Position numbers and translations under genes: made by a program. Shown piece by piece: positions 36,303 to 45,977 of a DNA stretch of 64,000 bases (its first letter is position 1; each line of letters begins with the position of its first letter). Below the pieces are notes generated by a model that was not told the origin of the DNA, did not search any database, and saw nothing but the letters and a program-made list of their open reading frames with translations. Origin of the DNA: Alkalihalobacterium chitinilyticum (GTDB lineage: Bacteria; Bacillota; Bacilli; Bacillales; Bacillaceae_F); the NCBI RefSeq assembly GCF_029028005.1, contig NZ_JAOTPO010000016.1, positions 1 through 64,000 on the forward strand, read 5' to 3'.

Positions 36303-37472
36303 CTACGCCATGACGCCCGTTTCTTCTTTTCTAAAGAAACTCTTCATCGCGTGAAACACATCCGCTTTTTCCTTTAAAATGAAATAACGGAAACGCTCAT
36401 CTTTAATATTTTTGTACGCTGACATTAATGTAGAGTGTCGGCTATACTGATTGACTTCACCATAACCAAACATGCTTGAAACACTCATCAATTCATTGAC
36501 TAGCTTTAAGCAACGCGCGTTATCTGATGTTAAGTTATCTCCATCCGAAAAGTGGAATGGATAAATATTGTAGCGCTTTGGATCGTATTTGTTATCAACG
36601 AGTTCCAGTGCTTTGCGGTAAGCAGATGAACAAATCGTTCCTCCGCTTTCCCCTTTTGAGAAAAAGTCCTCTTCAGAAACGACTTTTGCCTCTGTATGGT
36701 GAGCAATAAATTCGATATCTACCGTTTCATACTTCGTCCTCAGGAAGCGAGTCATCCAGAAGAAAAAGCTCCGAGCCATATACTTTTCCCAACGGCCCAT
36801 ACTTCCACTCGTATCCATCATTGCTAAAACAACCGCTTTTGACTCCGGCTTTACTTTCTCACTCCACGTTTTAAAGCGTAAGTCATCGTTGTAAATAGGA
36901 ACAATCCCTGGTCTTCCTTCTAACGCATTTCTTTTAATAGCCGAAAGAATTGTTCTTCGTTTATCAATATTGCCCATAAGCCCTTTTCTACGGATATCAT
37001 TAAATTCAATTTCCTCTACGATAATTTCATCTTGTTCTTTTCTTTGCAAGTTTGGCAGTTCCAGCTCGTTAAATAACATTTCCTGCACTTCCATGATTGA
37101 AACTTCTGCCTCGTAATAATCTTCCCCAGCCTGATCCCCTGCACCTTGCCCTTTTCCTGGCCCTTGTTGACGAGCAGCATTCGGATCTCTTGCTACGACA
37201 TCCCCTACTTTACTGTCACCTTTCCCTTGACCAACATGTTTGTTTTTGTCGTAATTGTAACGTATTTTATATTCATCAAGTGACCGAATAGGAATTTTAA
37301 TAACCTCTCTACCGTTGGACATGATAATGTTTTCTTCACTTACTAGGTCTGGTAGGTTTTTTCGAATTGCATCTTGGACTTTTTCTTGGTGTCTTCGTTG
37401 ATCTTGGTATCCTTTACGGTGGAGGGACCAATTCTCCTTTGAAACGGCATAATTGATATTGTTTTTTTTCAC
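36303..37472 (-). CDS. yhbH: Sporulation protein YhbH (DUF444)
   Basis: 389 residues, full length. The DUF444 pattern is clear: [20 protein letters not shown] at the start, a basic, glycine-rich loop ([11 protein letters not shown] ... [11 protein letters not shown]), then a von Willebrand A-like domain with the MIDAS-type motif [19 protein letters not shown] (about residues 217-235) and [16 protein letters not shown]. YhbH works with the PrkA kinase and with SpoVR-type proteins and is expressed in the mother cell during sporulation (family knowledge). The start is GTG at 37472, six bases after GGAGGGG. In many Bacillus it is the immediate neighbour of prkA; here a secreted-protein gene lies between them on the other strand. 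Confidence 0.95.
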   Translation of the reverse strand: MKKNNINYAVSKENWSLHRKGYQDQRRHQEKVQDAIRKNLPDLVSEENIIMSNGREVIKIPIRSLDEYKIRYNYDKNKHVGQGKGDSKVGDVVARDPNAARQQGPGKGQGAGDQAGEDYYEAEVSIMEVQEMLFNELELPNLQRKEQDEIIVEEIEFNDIRRKGLMGNIDKRRTILSAIKRNALEGRPGIVPIYNDDLRFKTWSEKVKPESKAVVLAMMDTSGSMGRWEKYMARSFFFWMTRFLRTKYETVDIEFIAHHTEAKVVSEEDFFSKGESGGTICSSAYRKALELVDNKYDPKRYNIYPFHFSDGDNLTSDNARCLKLVNELMSVSSMFGYGEVNQYSRHSTLMSAYKNIKDERFRYFILKEKADVFHAMKSFFRKEETGVMA

Positions 37473-37830
37473 TTCATTCCCCTCCTTGATTTTTTACTCT
37501 CTCTACATTACTTTTTCAAAAGTCAATTTTCTATTCACAAACTCCATCGTCTCTACATATAATGCTTTTGAGACTGCCCTTTTTAGTTATTCTAATAAAA
37601 CAATAACTAAAACAGATGCTTACTCTATCCTATGCAGCTAGACAAGAGAGTTGACAATAAATTCTGACAAATCGAGCTCTTTTTTTTGTGGACAAGCTTA
37701 TTTTTTATTGTCTCCCTGCTCTCTGTAACGTTAACTATACGTGTGTTCAATCCTTTTCATGTCTCTTTCAAGCCATTTTTTAGATAAATAAACACTTGGT
37801 CTTAATCATAAGGGACGATTTTTACTTTTT

Positions 37831-37857
37831 TGAAACCTTTCTGAAGGATTTAACGTC
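37831..37857 (+). promoter_or_regulatory. ECF-sigma-type promoter candidate
   Basis: TGAAAC at 37831-37836, 17-bp spacer, CGTC at 37854-37857. This fits the envelope-stress ECF sigma factors (SigM/SigX/SigW group). It lies about 99 bp before the secreted protein at 37956. The remainder of the gap 37473-37955 is A/T-rich with no gene seen. Confidence 0.5.
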
Positions 37858-37955
37858 TATAGTATAGTAAAAAGATAAGTCTGTAAGCCTTGCATTAAAT
37901 ACAATTTTTATGACTATCTAATAATGATAATTACTTTAAAGAATTGGAGGTTCAC

Positions 37956-38663
37956 ATGAAAAAACGGTCAACAACACTTCTAATTCTTCCTTTATTGCTT
38001 TCTATCATTACTCCAGAAGCATCTGCTGTATCTCTGTCAACTGACGACGTTACATATGAAATCAAAGAACAAACAACTCGAATAACTAATGTAGATATCC
38101 CTTTAAAAACAATTGGAACCTACATTAATGTCCCGAATAATAAAATATGGACATTTACATTTAGTAATCATATTCATCCAGTAACTCTCTCTTCAAAGAG
38201 TCTTTATGTTCTTGACTCTCAAGGGAAAACTGTTGATAGCCTAATTATTAATGATCATGAACAAACCGTAACGGTATTATCACCTCCAAATCGTTACCTT
38301 GAAGGTGAAACGTACACGATATTTATTACATCCCTGTTACAATCAATCTCTAATGAACCCTTAATGGATGACTATCAACTTCACTTCACTATAAATAGCA
38401 GCAATTTAACGCATTCTAACAGAAAAATAGAAGAAATAAATGATAATGCCTTAGAGTACAAATTTATCGGTCCCAGTCAATCTCAACAAGCCTCTGAACT
38501 AACTGATGGATTTGATTTGATTAGTATCAATGCAACGCATGATACGTCTAATTTAACTTTGGGCTTTCATGAACAAGATCCATTTATTTACACCCCGGTC
38601 TCTTTCTACACCAAACTAAAAGAAATGATGATTAAAATGTACACACCCCCAGTCTACTACTGA
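37956..38663 (+). CDS. Secreted protein with one bacterial Ig-like (SbsA-type) domain
   Basis: 235 residues. Signal peptide (KKRSTTLLILPLLLSIITPE then ASA, cleavage after about residue 24). Then a beta-rich Ig-like domain of the SbsA type (about 55-150): NKIWTFTFSNHIHPVTLSSK, DSQGKTVDSLIINDHEQTVT, and the closing LEGETYTIFITSLLQSISNE. The tail after 150 has no known domain. Probably released or wall-associated. The start is ATG 37956, five bases after GGAGG; a TTG at 37944 is inside the ribosome-site region. It separates prkA from yhbH, and an ECF-type promoter lies upstream. Confidence 0.78.
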   Translation: MKKRSTTLLILPLLLSIITPEASAVSLSTDDVTYEIKEQTTRITNVDIPLKTIGTYINVPNNKIWTFTFSNHIHPVTLSSKSLYVLDSQGKTVDSLIINDHEQTVTVLSPPNRYLEGETYTIFITSLLQSISNEPLMDDYQLHFTINSSNLTHSNRKIEEINDNALEYKFIGPSQSQQASELTDGFDLISINATHDTSNLTLGFHEQDPFIYTPVSFYTKLKEMMIKMYTPPVYY

Positions 38664-38680
38664 CTGAGGGTGTCTTTTTT
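38643..38680. terminator. Bidirectional terminator
   Basis: ACACCCCCAGTC / GACTGAGGGTGT stem with a TACTACT loop, then TTTTTT. It overlaps the last codons of the secreted-protein gene and faces prkA. Confidence 0.75.
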
Positions 38681-38686
38681 CTACAA

Positions 38687-40582
38687 CTATCTGTTTAGTA
38701 AACTACCAACATAACGAAGTAAGTCATTCGCGGATACCGAATTATATCCGTGCTCATCTATTAACCTTGCAATTACCTCATTTACTTTCTTCAGTTGTGA
38801 TTCATCTGGCGTTTTTGTTGAAGTTGTAATCTTAACAATATCTTTCAAGTCAGCGAAAAGCTTCTTCTGAATTGCTTCTCTTAGACGTTCATGCGAGTTA
38901 TAATCAAACTTCTTCCCTTTTCTTGCATAAGCAGAAATGCGGATGAGAATTTCTTCACGGAATGCTTTCTTTGCATTTTCAGAAATTCCAATTTGTTCTT
39001 CAATGGAACGCATGAGTTTCTCATCTGGTGACATTTCTTCACCGGTCAACGGATCATATAACTTATTTTTATTACAATACGCTTCTACATTATCTAGATA
39101 GTTATCCATAAGCGTTTTTGCTGACTCATCATAGGAGTACACAAATGCTTTCTGGACTTCTTTCTTGGCAATGTCATCGTATTCTTTTCTAGCGATAGAA
39201 ATAAAATCAATATATCTTTCACGATCTTCTTTAGATATAGAGGCATGCTGGTCTAAACCTTCTTTAATCGACCTTAACACGTCTAAAGCATTGATAGATG
39301 TCATTTCCTTGCGAATAATTGCCGAGGAAATACGATTAATGACATACCTTGGGTCGATTCCTGTCATACCCTCATCCGGATACTCTTTCTTTAACTCCTC
39401 AAGATCTTGACTATTAAAGCCTTCAACGATTTCCCCGTCATATAACTTCATTTTCTTCACGATATCTACGCTCTGTTTTTTAGGCTCTTTCAACCTAGTA
39501 AGAATTGTAAAGATCGCAGCAATCCGTAAAGCATGAGGAGCGATATGGACATCTGAAATGTCACTATCCTTAATCATCTTTTTATAAATTCTCTCTTCTT
39601 CACTAACTTTCAGATTATATGGAATTTTCATAACAATCATACGGGAATGCAGGGCTTCGTTTTTCTTATTGGCAATAAATGATTTATACTCTGATTCATT
39701 GGTATGAGCGACAATCAATTCATCTGCAGAAATTAGCGCAAAACGCCCCGCCTTAAAGTTCCCCTCTTGCGTTAGAGAAAGTAAGTGCCATAAGAACTTT
39801 TCATCACACTTTAACATCTCTTGGAACTCCATAATCCCTCGGTTCGCTTTATTTAATTCCCCATCAAACCGATAAGCACGTGGATCTGATTCTGAACCGT
39901 ATTCAGCGATAGTTGAGAAATCAATACTACCTGTTAAATCGGCAATATCCTGTGACTTTGGATCGGAAGGACTAAATGTACCAACACCGACACGTTTGTC
40001 TTCAGATAAGAAAATTCTTTCGATTATAACATCTTCTATTCGACCACCGTACTCTTTTTCTACTCTCATCATATTAAGCGGCGATAAATTACCCTCAATC
40101 TTAATTCCATATTCCTCATAGAAATCTCCTCTTAAGTGTTGTGGAATTAAGTGAAGCGGATCTTCATGCATCGGGCAGCCTGCTATCGCATAAACTGCAC
40201 CTGCATCTGTTCGTGTATATTGTTCTAATCCACGTTTAAGCATCGTTACTAATGTTGATTTACCACCACTGACTGGACCCATCAATAATAATATTCTTTT
40301 ACGAACATCTAAACGTTTGGCAGCTGAATGGAAATATTCTTCCACAAGCTTTTCGATCGATTCTTCTACCCCGTAAATTTGGTCACTAAAGAAATTGTAT
40401 GTTTTCTTCCCGTTTTCTTCTTCTACACCAGCATCCTTAATCATATTGTAAACACGTGAATGTGCCGTTTGAGCAACCTGTGGATTTTCCTTAATCATTC
40501 GTAAGTACTCAGCAAATGTACCGCGCCAATGTAGCTTCTCTTCTTCTTCCCGGTGATGCCTGATTCTACCTAAAATATCCAT
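38687..40582 (-). CDS. prkA: PrkA serine protein kinase / AAA+ protease-like protein
   Basis: 631 residues, the same length I recall for Bacillus subtilis PrkA. AAA+ core with P-loop LLLMGPVSGGKSTLVTMLKR (about residues 100-119), the family-specific CPMHEDPLHLIP insert, and FSPSDPKSQDIADLTGSIDF. The C-terminal PrkA domain has VKKMKLYDGEIVEGFNSQDL. It acts in the mother cell during sporulation with YhbH; reports describe both kinase and ATP-dependent protease activity. The start at 40582 has GAGGAGG eight bases upstream. The open frame runs 72 codons further without a ribosome site. Confidence 0.96.
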   Translation of the reverse strand: MDILGRIRHHREEEEKLHWRGTFAEYLRMIKENPQVAQTAHSRVYNMIKDAGVEEENGKKTYNFFSDQIYGVEESIEKLVEEYFHSAAKRLDVRKRILLLMGPVSGGKSTLVTMLKRGLEQYTRTDAGAVYAIAGCPMHEDPLHLIPQHLRGDFYEEYGIKIEGNLSPLNMMRVEKEYGGRIEDVIIERIFLSEDKRVGVGTFSPSDPKSQDIADLTGSIDFSTIAEYGSESDPRAYRFDGELNKANRGIMEFQEMLKCDEKFLWHLLSLTQEGNFKAGRFALISADELIVAHTNESEYKSFIANKKNEALHSRMIVMKIPYNLKVSEEERIYKKMIKDSDISDVHIAPHALRIAAIFTILTRLKEPKKQSVDIVKKMKLYDGEIVEGFNSQDLEELKKEYPDEGMTGIDPRYVINRISSAIIRKEMTSINALDVLRSIKEGLDQHASISKEDRERYIDFISIARKEYDDIAKKEVQKAFVYSYDESAKTLMDNYLDNVEAYCNKNKLYDPLTGEEMSPDEKLMRSIEEQIGISENAKKAFREEILIRISAYARKGKKFDYNSHERLREAIQKKLFADLKDIVKITTSTKTPDESQLKKVNEVIARLIDEHGYNSVSANDLLRYVGSLLNR

Positions 40583-40797
40583 ATATTTGGTTCCTCCTCT
40601 CAAGTCTAAACATTTGCCGTTGTTAATTAATCCTATGCAAGCACCCAAATAATCATGCCCTCTAATCTCAAATCTATGTGACAAGTAGAAGTAATTAACA
40701 AAACTAGATATATGTCGCAATGTGTGATAAGAACTAGTTTTATAGTCACAAATCAGATAAAATGATGAAAGAAAAACAGGAAAGAGATGAGTGTTCA

Positions 40798-42651
40798 ATG
40801 CGAATGGGAACCGGTTTATTCATCACCGCAATTCTATTAGTTGTTTTCTCGTTTATGCTGATTAACACCATGAACGAAATGTCCAAGGTGCAATCGATTC
40901 AATCAGTCCTCGATGAACACGTTGATATAAAGGAAATTCACCTATCTACTAACAGCTATATGTACGATCGGCACGGAAAACTAATTTCAGAAGTGTATCA
41001 AAGCGAAAATCGGATTTACTTGTCCTTTAGTGAAATTCCCCAAATGGTCATTGATGCTTTTATTGCTACAGAAGACCGAAGATTTTTTGATCATAAAGGG
41101 TATGACCCCTCTTCAATCGCGAGAGCTTTTCTAACAAACTATAAGACTAATAGTATTGAAGAAGGGGCTAGTACAGTTACCCAACAACTCGTTCGAAATT
41201 TATTTCTTACGCACGATCAAACGTATGACAGGAAATTAAGTGAACTATTATATGCTTATAAATTAGAGCAAATGTACAGTAAGGAAAAAATACTTGAACT
41301 CTATATCAACACGATCTTTTTTCACAATGGTGTGTACGGCATTGAAGCTGCCAGCCACTATTACTTTAGTAAACCAAGTAATGAGTTGACGTTAGCTCAA
41401 ATTACTTTTTTATGTGCGGTCCCAAATAATCCTTCTCACTATAACCCTTTAAAAAACAGTGAGAATACAAAATTACGGCAACAGTGGATCCTAGAAAAAA
41501 TGCTAGAAGCACAAGTGATTGATAAAGATGAATATGAAAAAGCACGAGCTGAGAACATTCAATTAGCTGTATCAACCAAAATTGATCTATACCCTGACTA
41601 TGTTACTTATATACACCACGAACTTACCCAGCTCATTGCTCAAAAGGAAGGATATCAACAACAGTTACAAAATGCACCTGCCGAGAGCAAACAAGCTGTT
41701 CAACAAAAATTAGATCAACGTGTACAGAAAGTTTTAGAACAGGGGATCCGAATCGAAACGGCCCTAGACCCAGATATTCAAAGAAAATCGATGCAAGCAA
41801 TTGAAAAACAATTACCCAATAACGATATCCAAAGTTCAGCGGTTGTCATTCACCATCCAACAAATGAAGTTGTTGCAATCACTGGCGGTCGAAATTATAA
41901 GAAGTTTGATTTTCACCGTGGGTTTCAAGCCTTTAGACAGCCCGGTTCAGCCATCAAACCTCTGCTCGTCTATGCACCTTACATCGCGGAACACGGAGTT
42001 TCTAACCAAAGTTCAATTAATGCCGATCATTTCTGCAAGAAAAATTATTGCCCTAAAAACTTTGGCGGCGCTCAGTATGGCAGCGTCACCCTTGAAACAG
42101 CCTTAAAAAATTCGTACAACACGCCAGCTGTTCGAATTTTTGATCGAACGGGAGTTGATACTTCCTTCCGCTATCTTGATAAGTTTGGATTTAGTCGGGT
42201 GGTCCCAAACGATTATGGTCTCCCTGCGGCTCTCGGTGGCTTTACTCACGGAATGTCACCCCTAGAACTAACACAGGCTTATACGACATTTGCTAGTGAT
42301 GGAGTCTACCAACGTTCATATGGTATTCGAAGAGTAACTGATCTGAAAGGAAATGTACTTTATGAATGGAATGAGGCACCGCAGCATATATGGAATTCAA
42401 GTGTCAACCAGCAAATGAAATCTCTTCTTCATAAAGTAGTAACTGAAGGTACTGGAAAAAAAGCAAACCAACCAAGCACATACATTGGCGGGAAAACGGG
42501 AACAACAAATGCGTTTCACGATATTTGGTTTGTCGGCATCCGAGACGAGTATACAGCAGGCGTGTGGGTAGGAAGAGACAAACCGTCTTCTCTTCAATCC
42601 ATCTACAATCGAGGCCCCCACCTCCTCATATGGCGCGACATCATGCGGTAA
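40798..42651 (+). CDS. Class A penicillin-binding protein (transglycosylase/transpeptidase)
   Basis: 617 residues: short cytoplasmic tail, one membrane anchor (about 5-24), glycosyltransferase 51 domain with catalytic Glu92 in FIATEDRRFFDHKG and the GASTVTQQLVRNLFL and KILELYINTIFFHNGVYGIE motifs. The transpeptidase domain has SAIKP (Ser384), SYN (439) and KTGT (566). It polymerises and cross-links peptidoglycan outside the membrane. The short length without C-terminal extensions resembles the sporulation-type PbpF/PbpG group more than Pbp1A, but I leave the symbol open. GAGATGA six bases before 40798 supports this start; ATG 40762 is an alternative without a ribosome site. Confidence 0.9.
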   Translation: MRMGTGLFITAILLVVFSFMLINTMNEMSKVQSIQSVLDEHVDIKEIHLSTNSYMYDRHGKLISEVYQSENRIYLSFSEIPQMVIDAFIATEDRRFFDHKGYDPSSIARAFLTNYKTNSIEEGASTVTQQLVRNLFLTHDQTYDRKLSELLYAYKLEQMYSKEKILELYINTIFFHNGVYGIEAASHYYFSKPSNELTLAQITFLCAVPNNPSHYNPLKNSENTKLRQQWILEKMLEAQVIDKDEYEKARAENIQLAVSTKIDLYPDYVTYIHHELTQLIAQKEGYQQQLQNAPAESKQAVQQKLDQRVQKVLEQGIRIETALDPDIQRKSMQAIEKQLPNNDIQSSAVVIHHPTNEVVAITGGRNYKKFDFHRGFQAFRQPGSAIKPLLVYAPYIAEHGVSNQSSINADHFCKKNYCPKNFGGAQYGSVTLETALKNSYNTPAVRIFDRTGVDTSFRYLDKFGFSRVVPNDYGLPAALGGFTHGMSPLELTQAYTTFASDGVYQRSYGIRRVTDLKGNVLYEWNEAPQHIWNSSVNQQMKSLLHKVVTEGTGKKANQPSTYIGGKTGTTNAFHDIWFVGIRDEYTAGVWVGRDKPSSLQSIYNRGPHLLIWRDIMR

Positions 42652-42653
42652 AA

Positions 42654-42701
42654 AAAGGGTAGCAGGTACCTTTAGCGTACTAAAGGTACCTGCTACCCTT
42701 T
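42654..42701. terminator. Strong bidirectional terminator
   Basis: A 22-bp perfect stem (AAAGGGTAGCAGGTACCTTTAG and its complement) around a CGTA loop with A/T-runs outside. It serves the penicillin-binding protein gene and the convergent gene at 42718. Confidence 0.92.
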
Positions 42702-42717
42702 TACCTTTTCAACCGTA

Positions 42718-43275
42718 TTATAACGGTAAGCTGGAAATAAAACTGTTGTAGAGTGTAAGGATTGCGTAGGACACCGCTATAATAAAAGTAAACCAAAATA
42801 ATAAATGGAACATGATCAGTCCGAACATATGAAGCGGCGTTAACACATCACTTAATTTAAATAAGAAGTAAATAAAATAAATGAAGGTCGCACTAATAAA
42901 GACAATCATAATCACAACAATGGAATGGAAAAAGATAAGGGCAATCAAACTCGCGATTAAGTAGATCCACGTACCTGAACGAATTTTGTTAAGTTCATCT
43001 CCAGTTTCATCCTTCGAAAAAAATAACAGCGAAAGTTGAATGATTGTATCAGCAATTATTTTTAAAGCTGAAAATACCATAAAGAAAAACAGCAGCAATA
43101 GAAATAATAACGTAATTTTTATACCGCTTTCGGAAAAGAATTCCTTCATCCCATCGTATAATCCTAATAACTGTAACTGATTAACAATATATCCTTCCGT
43201 AAAAAGAGCGAGAGATGTACTAAATAACAAGATTGAAAACAATGGAAAGTGACTAGTGATATACCTGTTCTTCAT
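42718..43275 (-). CDS. DUF5366 (YufK-like) membrane protein
   Basis: 185 residues with five hydrophobic helices (about 8-28, 45-67, 68-85, 95-125 and 140-180). Sequence features (MKNRYITSHFPLFSILLFST start, a LYDGMKEFFSESGIKI loop) match what I remember of the YufK family, DUF5366. Function is unknown. The start is uncertain: ATG at 43275 is 12 bases from GGAG, while an in-frame TTG at 43281 is six bases from it. Convergent with the penicillin-binding protein gene. Confidence 0.72.
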   Translation of the reverse strand: MKNRYITSHFPLFSILLFSTSLALFTEGYIVNQLQLLGLYDGMKEFFSESGIKITLLFLLLLFFFMVFSALKIIADTIIQLSLLFFSKDETGDELNKIRSGTWIYLIASLIALIFFHSIVVIMIVFISATFIYFIYFLFKLSDVLTPLHMFGLIMFHLLFWFTFIIAVSYAILTLYNSFISSLPL

Positions 43276-43330
43276 GTGCAAATACCGCTCCTACTATTAA
43301 AAAATTAGACTGACTTGACCACTTTAAACC

Positions 43331-43362
43331 AAAATGCCAGGCCCGCTATAACGGAGCCTGAC
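43331..43362 (-). terminator. Probable terminator of the heme-monooxygenase-like gene
   Basis: Minus strand CAGGCTCCG-TTATAG-CGGGCCTG, then GCATTTTGG. Good stem, weak T-run. Confidence 0.5.
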
Positions 43363-43408
43363 ACATGAAAAAATGAACATTAAATAATAATACTAGCTTA
43401 GGAAAATA

Positions 43409-43714
43409 TTACGTATGGTGGATCACACGGTAAGCATTAAGCTCGTTTCCTGTAGCTGGTCCTTTTTCTTTTGACTCACGCTTTTCTTGATGCGCACGTT
43501 TAAATGCATCACTATGTAACCAAGCCTCATAATCTTCTTTTGTTTCCCATTTTGTGAATACGACCTGTTTGCCGTCCTCAGCTTCGTTATCTAGAAATAA
43601 AAACTCTAAACATCCAGGAACATTTTTCATGTTTTCTGAACTTTTTCCAAAACGATCGGATATATGTTGCTTTGCTTCTTTTGGTATATGAAGCTCATTC
43701 ATTACTACGTACAT
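43409..43714 (-). CDS. Antibiotic-biosynthesis-monooxygenase / heme-degrading (IsdG/HmoA-like) protein
   Basis: 101 residues of the dimeric alpha+beta barrel (ABM) family. Marks: MYVVMNELHIPKEAKQHISD opening, RFGKSSENMKNVPGCLEFLF, and VVFTKWETKEDYEAWLHSDA followed by FKRAH. This is the IsdG-type pattern; Asn, Trp and His residues suited to heme breakdown are present (Asn7, Trp in TKWETKEDYEAWL, and a nearby His). It probably frees iron from heme, as HmoA does in Bacillus subtilis. The start at 43714 has GGAGGG seven bases upstream; the longer frame has none. Confidence 0.82.
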   Translation of the reverse strand: MYVVMNELHIPKEAKQHISDRFGKSSENMKNVPGCLEFLFLDNEAEDGKQVVFTKWETKEDYEAWLHSDAFKRAHQEKRESKEKGPATGNELNAYRVIHHT

Positions 43715-43904
43715 GACAAATCCCTCCATTTGTTTTTCTCTCCCTATTATACACAAAAGTATGGTACTTATAGAAATAAATGGACTATTCATAGAAAAAT
43801 CATATTTATGTAAAAGAAAACTTCCACACATACATTCACATTGCGATTATGTTACATTATAATAAGAAGATAGGATTGATTGCTTTTAAGGAGGAAAACC
43901 TATT

Positions 43905-43994
43905 ATGGGATTATTACTTATTCTTGGTGTTTGTGTAGCATTTCTTGTAGCTATCTTCACTGCTGGGTATGAAGAAAAGCCTCACAAAAATTAA
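43905..43994 (+). CDS. 29-residue membrane peptide
   Basis: MGLLLILGVCVAFLVAIFTA then GYEEKPHKN. One hydrophobic helix with a short charged tail. AAGGAGG lies nine bases before the ATG, and a hairpin terminator follows ten bases after the stop, so it looks like a complete small gene. A role as a small regulator or subunit of a membrane complex is possible. No family was recognised. Confidence 0.6.
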   Translation: MGLLLILGVCVAFLVAIFTAGYEEKPHKN

Positions 43995-44003
43995 TACTTA
44001 TTG

Positions 44004-44040
44004 AAATAGACCTATTCTCTTGGAGGATAGGTCTATTTTA
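44004..44040 (+). terminator. Rho-independent terminator of the small peptide gene
   Basis: AAATAGACCTAT / ATAGGTCTATTT, 12-bp perfect stem, loop TCTCTTGGAGG, then TTA. Confidence 0.8.
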
Positions 44041-44117
44041 TATACTAAAATTATGCACCGACTAGATGCTACAACTTAAATTGCAGCGGTCCAATCTGTA
44101 AGATCATTTCCCTTTAG

Positions 44118-44591
44118 TTATACTAACCCACGAAATCCTTGCTGGCGGATCGCTTCGTAAATCACGATCGCCGCTGTGTTTGAAAGATTTAAGGAACGTA
44201 TTTTTTCAGTCTGCGGTATCCTTAAACAATTCTCTTTTCGATCTTCTAATAACTCTTTAGGCAACCCTGTGGTTTCCCTGCCAAAGACAAAAAAGATATC
44301 CTTGTTTTCATCACTATAATCAAATTCACTGTAGTTTTTTGTCCCTACTGTTTCGATAAAATAAAACAGACCTTCTTCATACTTAGTAAATAACTCATCT
44401 ATTGAGTCATAGTAATTAATTGTAACGTTCGGCCAGTAATCACAGCCTGCTCTTTTTAACATTTTATCATCTGTTGAGAAACCTAATGGCCGGATTAAGT
44501 GTAAGGAAGTATTCGTCCCTGCACACGTTCTTGCAATATTCCCTGTGTTTGCAGGAATTTCAGGTTGATATAATACAATATGTAGTCCCAC
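44118..44591 (-). CDS. trmL: tRNA (cytidine(34)-2'-O)-methyltransferase TrmL
   Basis: 157 residues, complete SPOUT-class methyltransferase. Opening VLYQPEIPANTGNIARTCAG, central DYWPNVTINYYDSIDELF, and the C-terminal knot motifs FGRETTGLPKELL, LRIPQTEKIRSLNLSNTAAI and VIYEAIRQQGF. It 2'-O-methylates the wobble base of tRNA-Leu isoacceptors with S-adenosylmethionine. The start is GTG at 44591, eight bases after GAGGTG. Monocistronic. Confidence 0.94.
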   Translation of the reverse strand: MGLHIVLYQPEIPANTGNIARTCAGTNTSLHLIRPLGFSTDDKMLKRAGCDYWPNVTINYYDSIDELFTKYEEGLFYFIETVGTKNYSEFDYSDENKDIFFVFGRETTGLPKELLEDRKENCLRIPQTEKIRSLNLSNTAAIVIYEAIRQQGFRGLV

Positions 44592-44744
44592 GCTATGTAC
44601 ACCTCTTTATTTAATTTGCTATGGATTATTATACCACTTGTTGTTGTGATGAAAAGCATCCACCCTTACAATGTAATCTTCCCTTTATTTTACTAAAATT
44701 CAACTTCATTTATGGAGACCGTTTTTTGAGCCAAACTAGTACCG

Positions 44745-44782
44745 TTAAAAAAGGGTGCCTAAATACTTAGTATCAGGCACCC
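44745..44782 (-). terminator. Terminator overlapping the end of the amidase gene
   Basis: GGGTGCCT (44753-44760) pairs with AGGCACCC (44775-44782), and the minus strand then runs into TTTTTT. The last two sense codons and part of the stop codon of the amidase gene form one arm. Confidence 0.82.
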
Positions 44783-45693
44783 GATCTTTTTTCCGAGTCA
44801 GTAATTTTAAAATACTTATATTTGATATTAGGCGTCCAAGCCGTCGAATCTTCATATTTCCAATAGCGCATTCGACTATTGGTCGTTTGTGCATTGACCA
44901 AGGGTTCCCCATTCTCGTCTTTAGCTACGACAATCGTAGTATGCTGCCATCTCCCGTTTCCATTAAAATCATAACAAATCACATCTCCTGGCGACAACTC
45001 ACTAGCGGATGACATTTCCTTTCCCCTTACCCCAGACTTTGCTCCACTTAAATGCCAGCGCATTGAATGAGCAACAGACCAACTATAACTCCAATTGTTA
45101 TTCCGGTACCACCAGCCATTGGAGCGATTGGGATGACCAATCATCGGTGCACCGCCTGCTCTTAGACATTGGGAGATGAAATTCGTACAATTATCTTCAA
45201 ACCTGCGATAGGCCGGATTGTAATCGTTCCACCATCTTTCTGCATAACGAACAGCTTCTCTACGGTCATAAGACCAACGTTCTTCTGACTCCTCTACACT
45301 CCTCATCCATTCACGGTTCGGTGGTACTTCTTCCTCATGGTATTGAGCCTTCAATTCCACATCATCAACCAACTCACTTCGATGAAATGTAGCTTGTCGG
45401 TGTTGAATGGATTCTTCTATATAAAAATTTCTTCGTTGCTTAATCGATTGTTGGAGGTGTAAAACGTATTCTATTTTCGTTTCATCATCATACGTCCGCT
45501 GCCCTAAAATTTGTGCGTTGACTGTAGAGTTTACAAGTTCACTGTCTCTCGATTGCAGACTTGCTAATTTTCGTTCTAAACATTTTTTATCACCCTCTGA
45601 AATGAGTACATCATCGTCGTTCCGAACATTTTCTACATACAAACCATTTCTATGTTCAATTAACCGTTTCAATTGTTCAATCTGATCCGTCAT
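44773..45693 (-). CDS. Amidase-domain (Amidase_6, papain-like) protein
   Basis: 306 residues: N-terminal helical region (about 1-150), then an Amidase_6 domain (about 155-300). The catalytic Cys is in FEDNCTNFISQCLRAGGAPM, the His is in GRWQHTTIVVAKD, and the YAERWWNDYNPAYRRF block is typical. No signal peptide is seen, so it probably acts in the mother cell or on spore material. The reaction (amide hydrolysis) is family inference. The start at 45693 has GGAGG ten bases upstream; 92 upstream codons are open but lack a ribosome site. Confidence 0.82.
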   Translation of the reverse strand: MTDQIEQLKRLIEHRNGLYVENVRNDDDVLISEGDKKCLERKLASLQSRDSELVNSTVNAQILGQRTYDDETKIEYVLHLQQSIKQRRNFYIEESIQHRQATFHRSELVDDVELKAQYHEEEVPPNREWMRSVEESEERWSYDRREAVRYAERWWNDYNPAYRRFEDNCTNFISQCLRAGGAPMIGHPNRSNGWWYRNNNWSYSWSVAHSMRWHLSGAKSGVRGKEMSSASELSPGDVICYDFNGNGRWQHTTIVVAKDENGEPLVNAQTTNSRMRYWKYEDSTAWTPNIKYKYFKITDSEKRSGA

Positions 45694-45936
45694 TAGGAGA
45701 GGCCCTCCTTTTTCATTTTTCCTTACAAAAGATCCATATTCACTTAATCGAATAGTAAGAACACCTGAAAACGAGGAACTCACACATTTGAGGAAATATT
45801 GGGGAGGAATTGGGTAATCAATACCCTTGATTGGCGTGCAGTTTTGAGAAGATAAAGGGTAGCCATTAACCACTCCTCCTGATTGCGCGCACACAAATGC
45901 AAGTATCTGGAATAAACAAAATTTCTCCCTTCCCTC

Positions 45937-45967
45937 CAAAAAAATAGAGCAGGAAAGATCCTGCTCC
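45937..45967 (-). terminator. Rho-independent terminator of the ogt gene
   Basis: Minus strand GAGCAGGA-TCTT-TCCTGCTC followed by a T-run. Confidence 0.8.
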
Positions 45968-45977
45968 AAAAGAATGT

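Noticed and set aside
40583-40798. N-terminal extension of prkA
   Set aside because: No ribosome site; the 631-residue form from 40582 matches the known length and has GAGGAGG.
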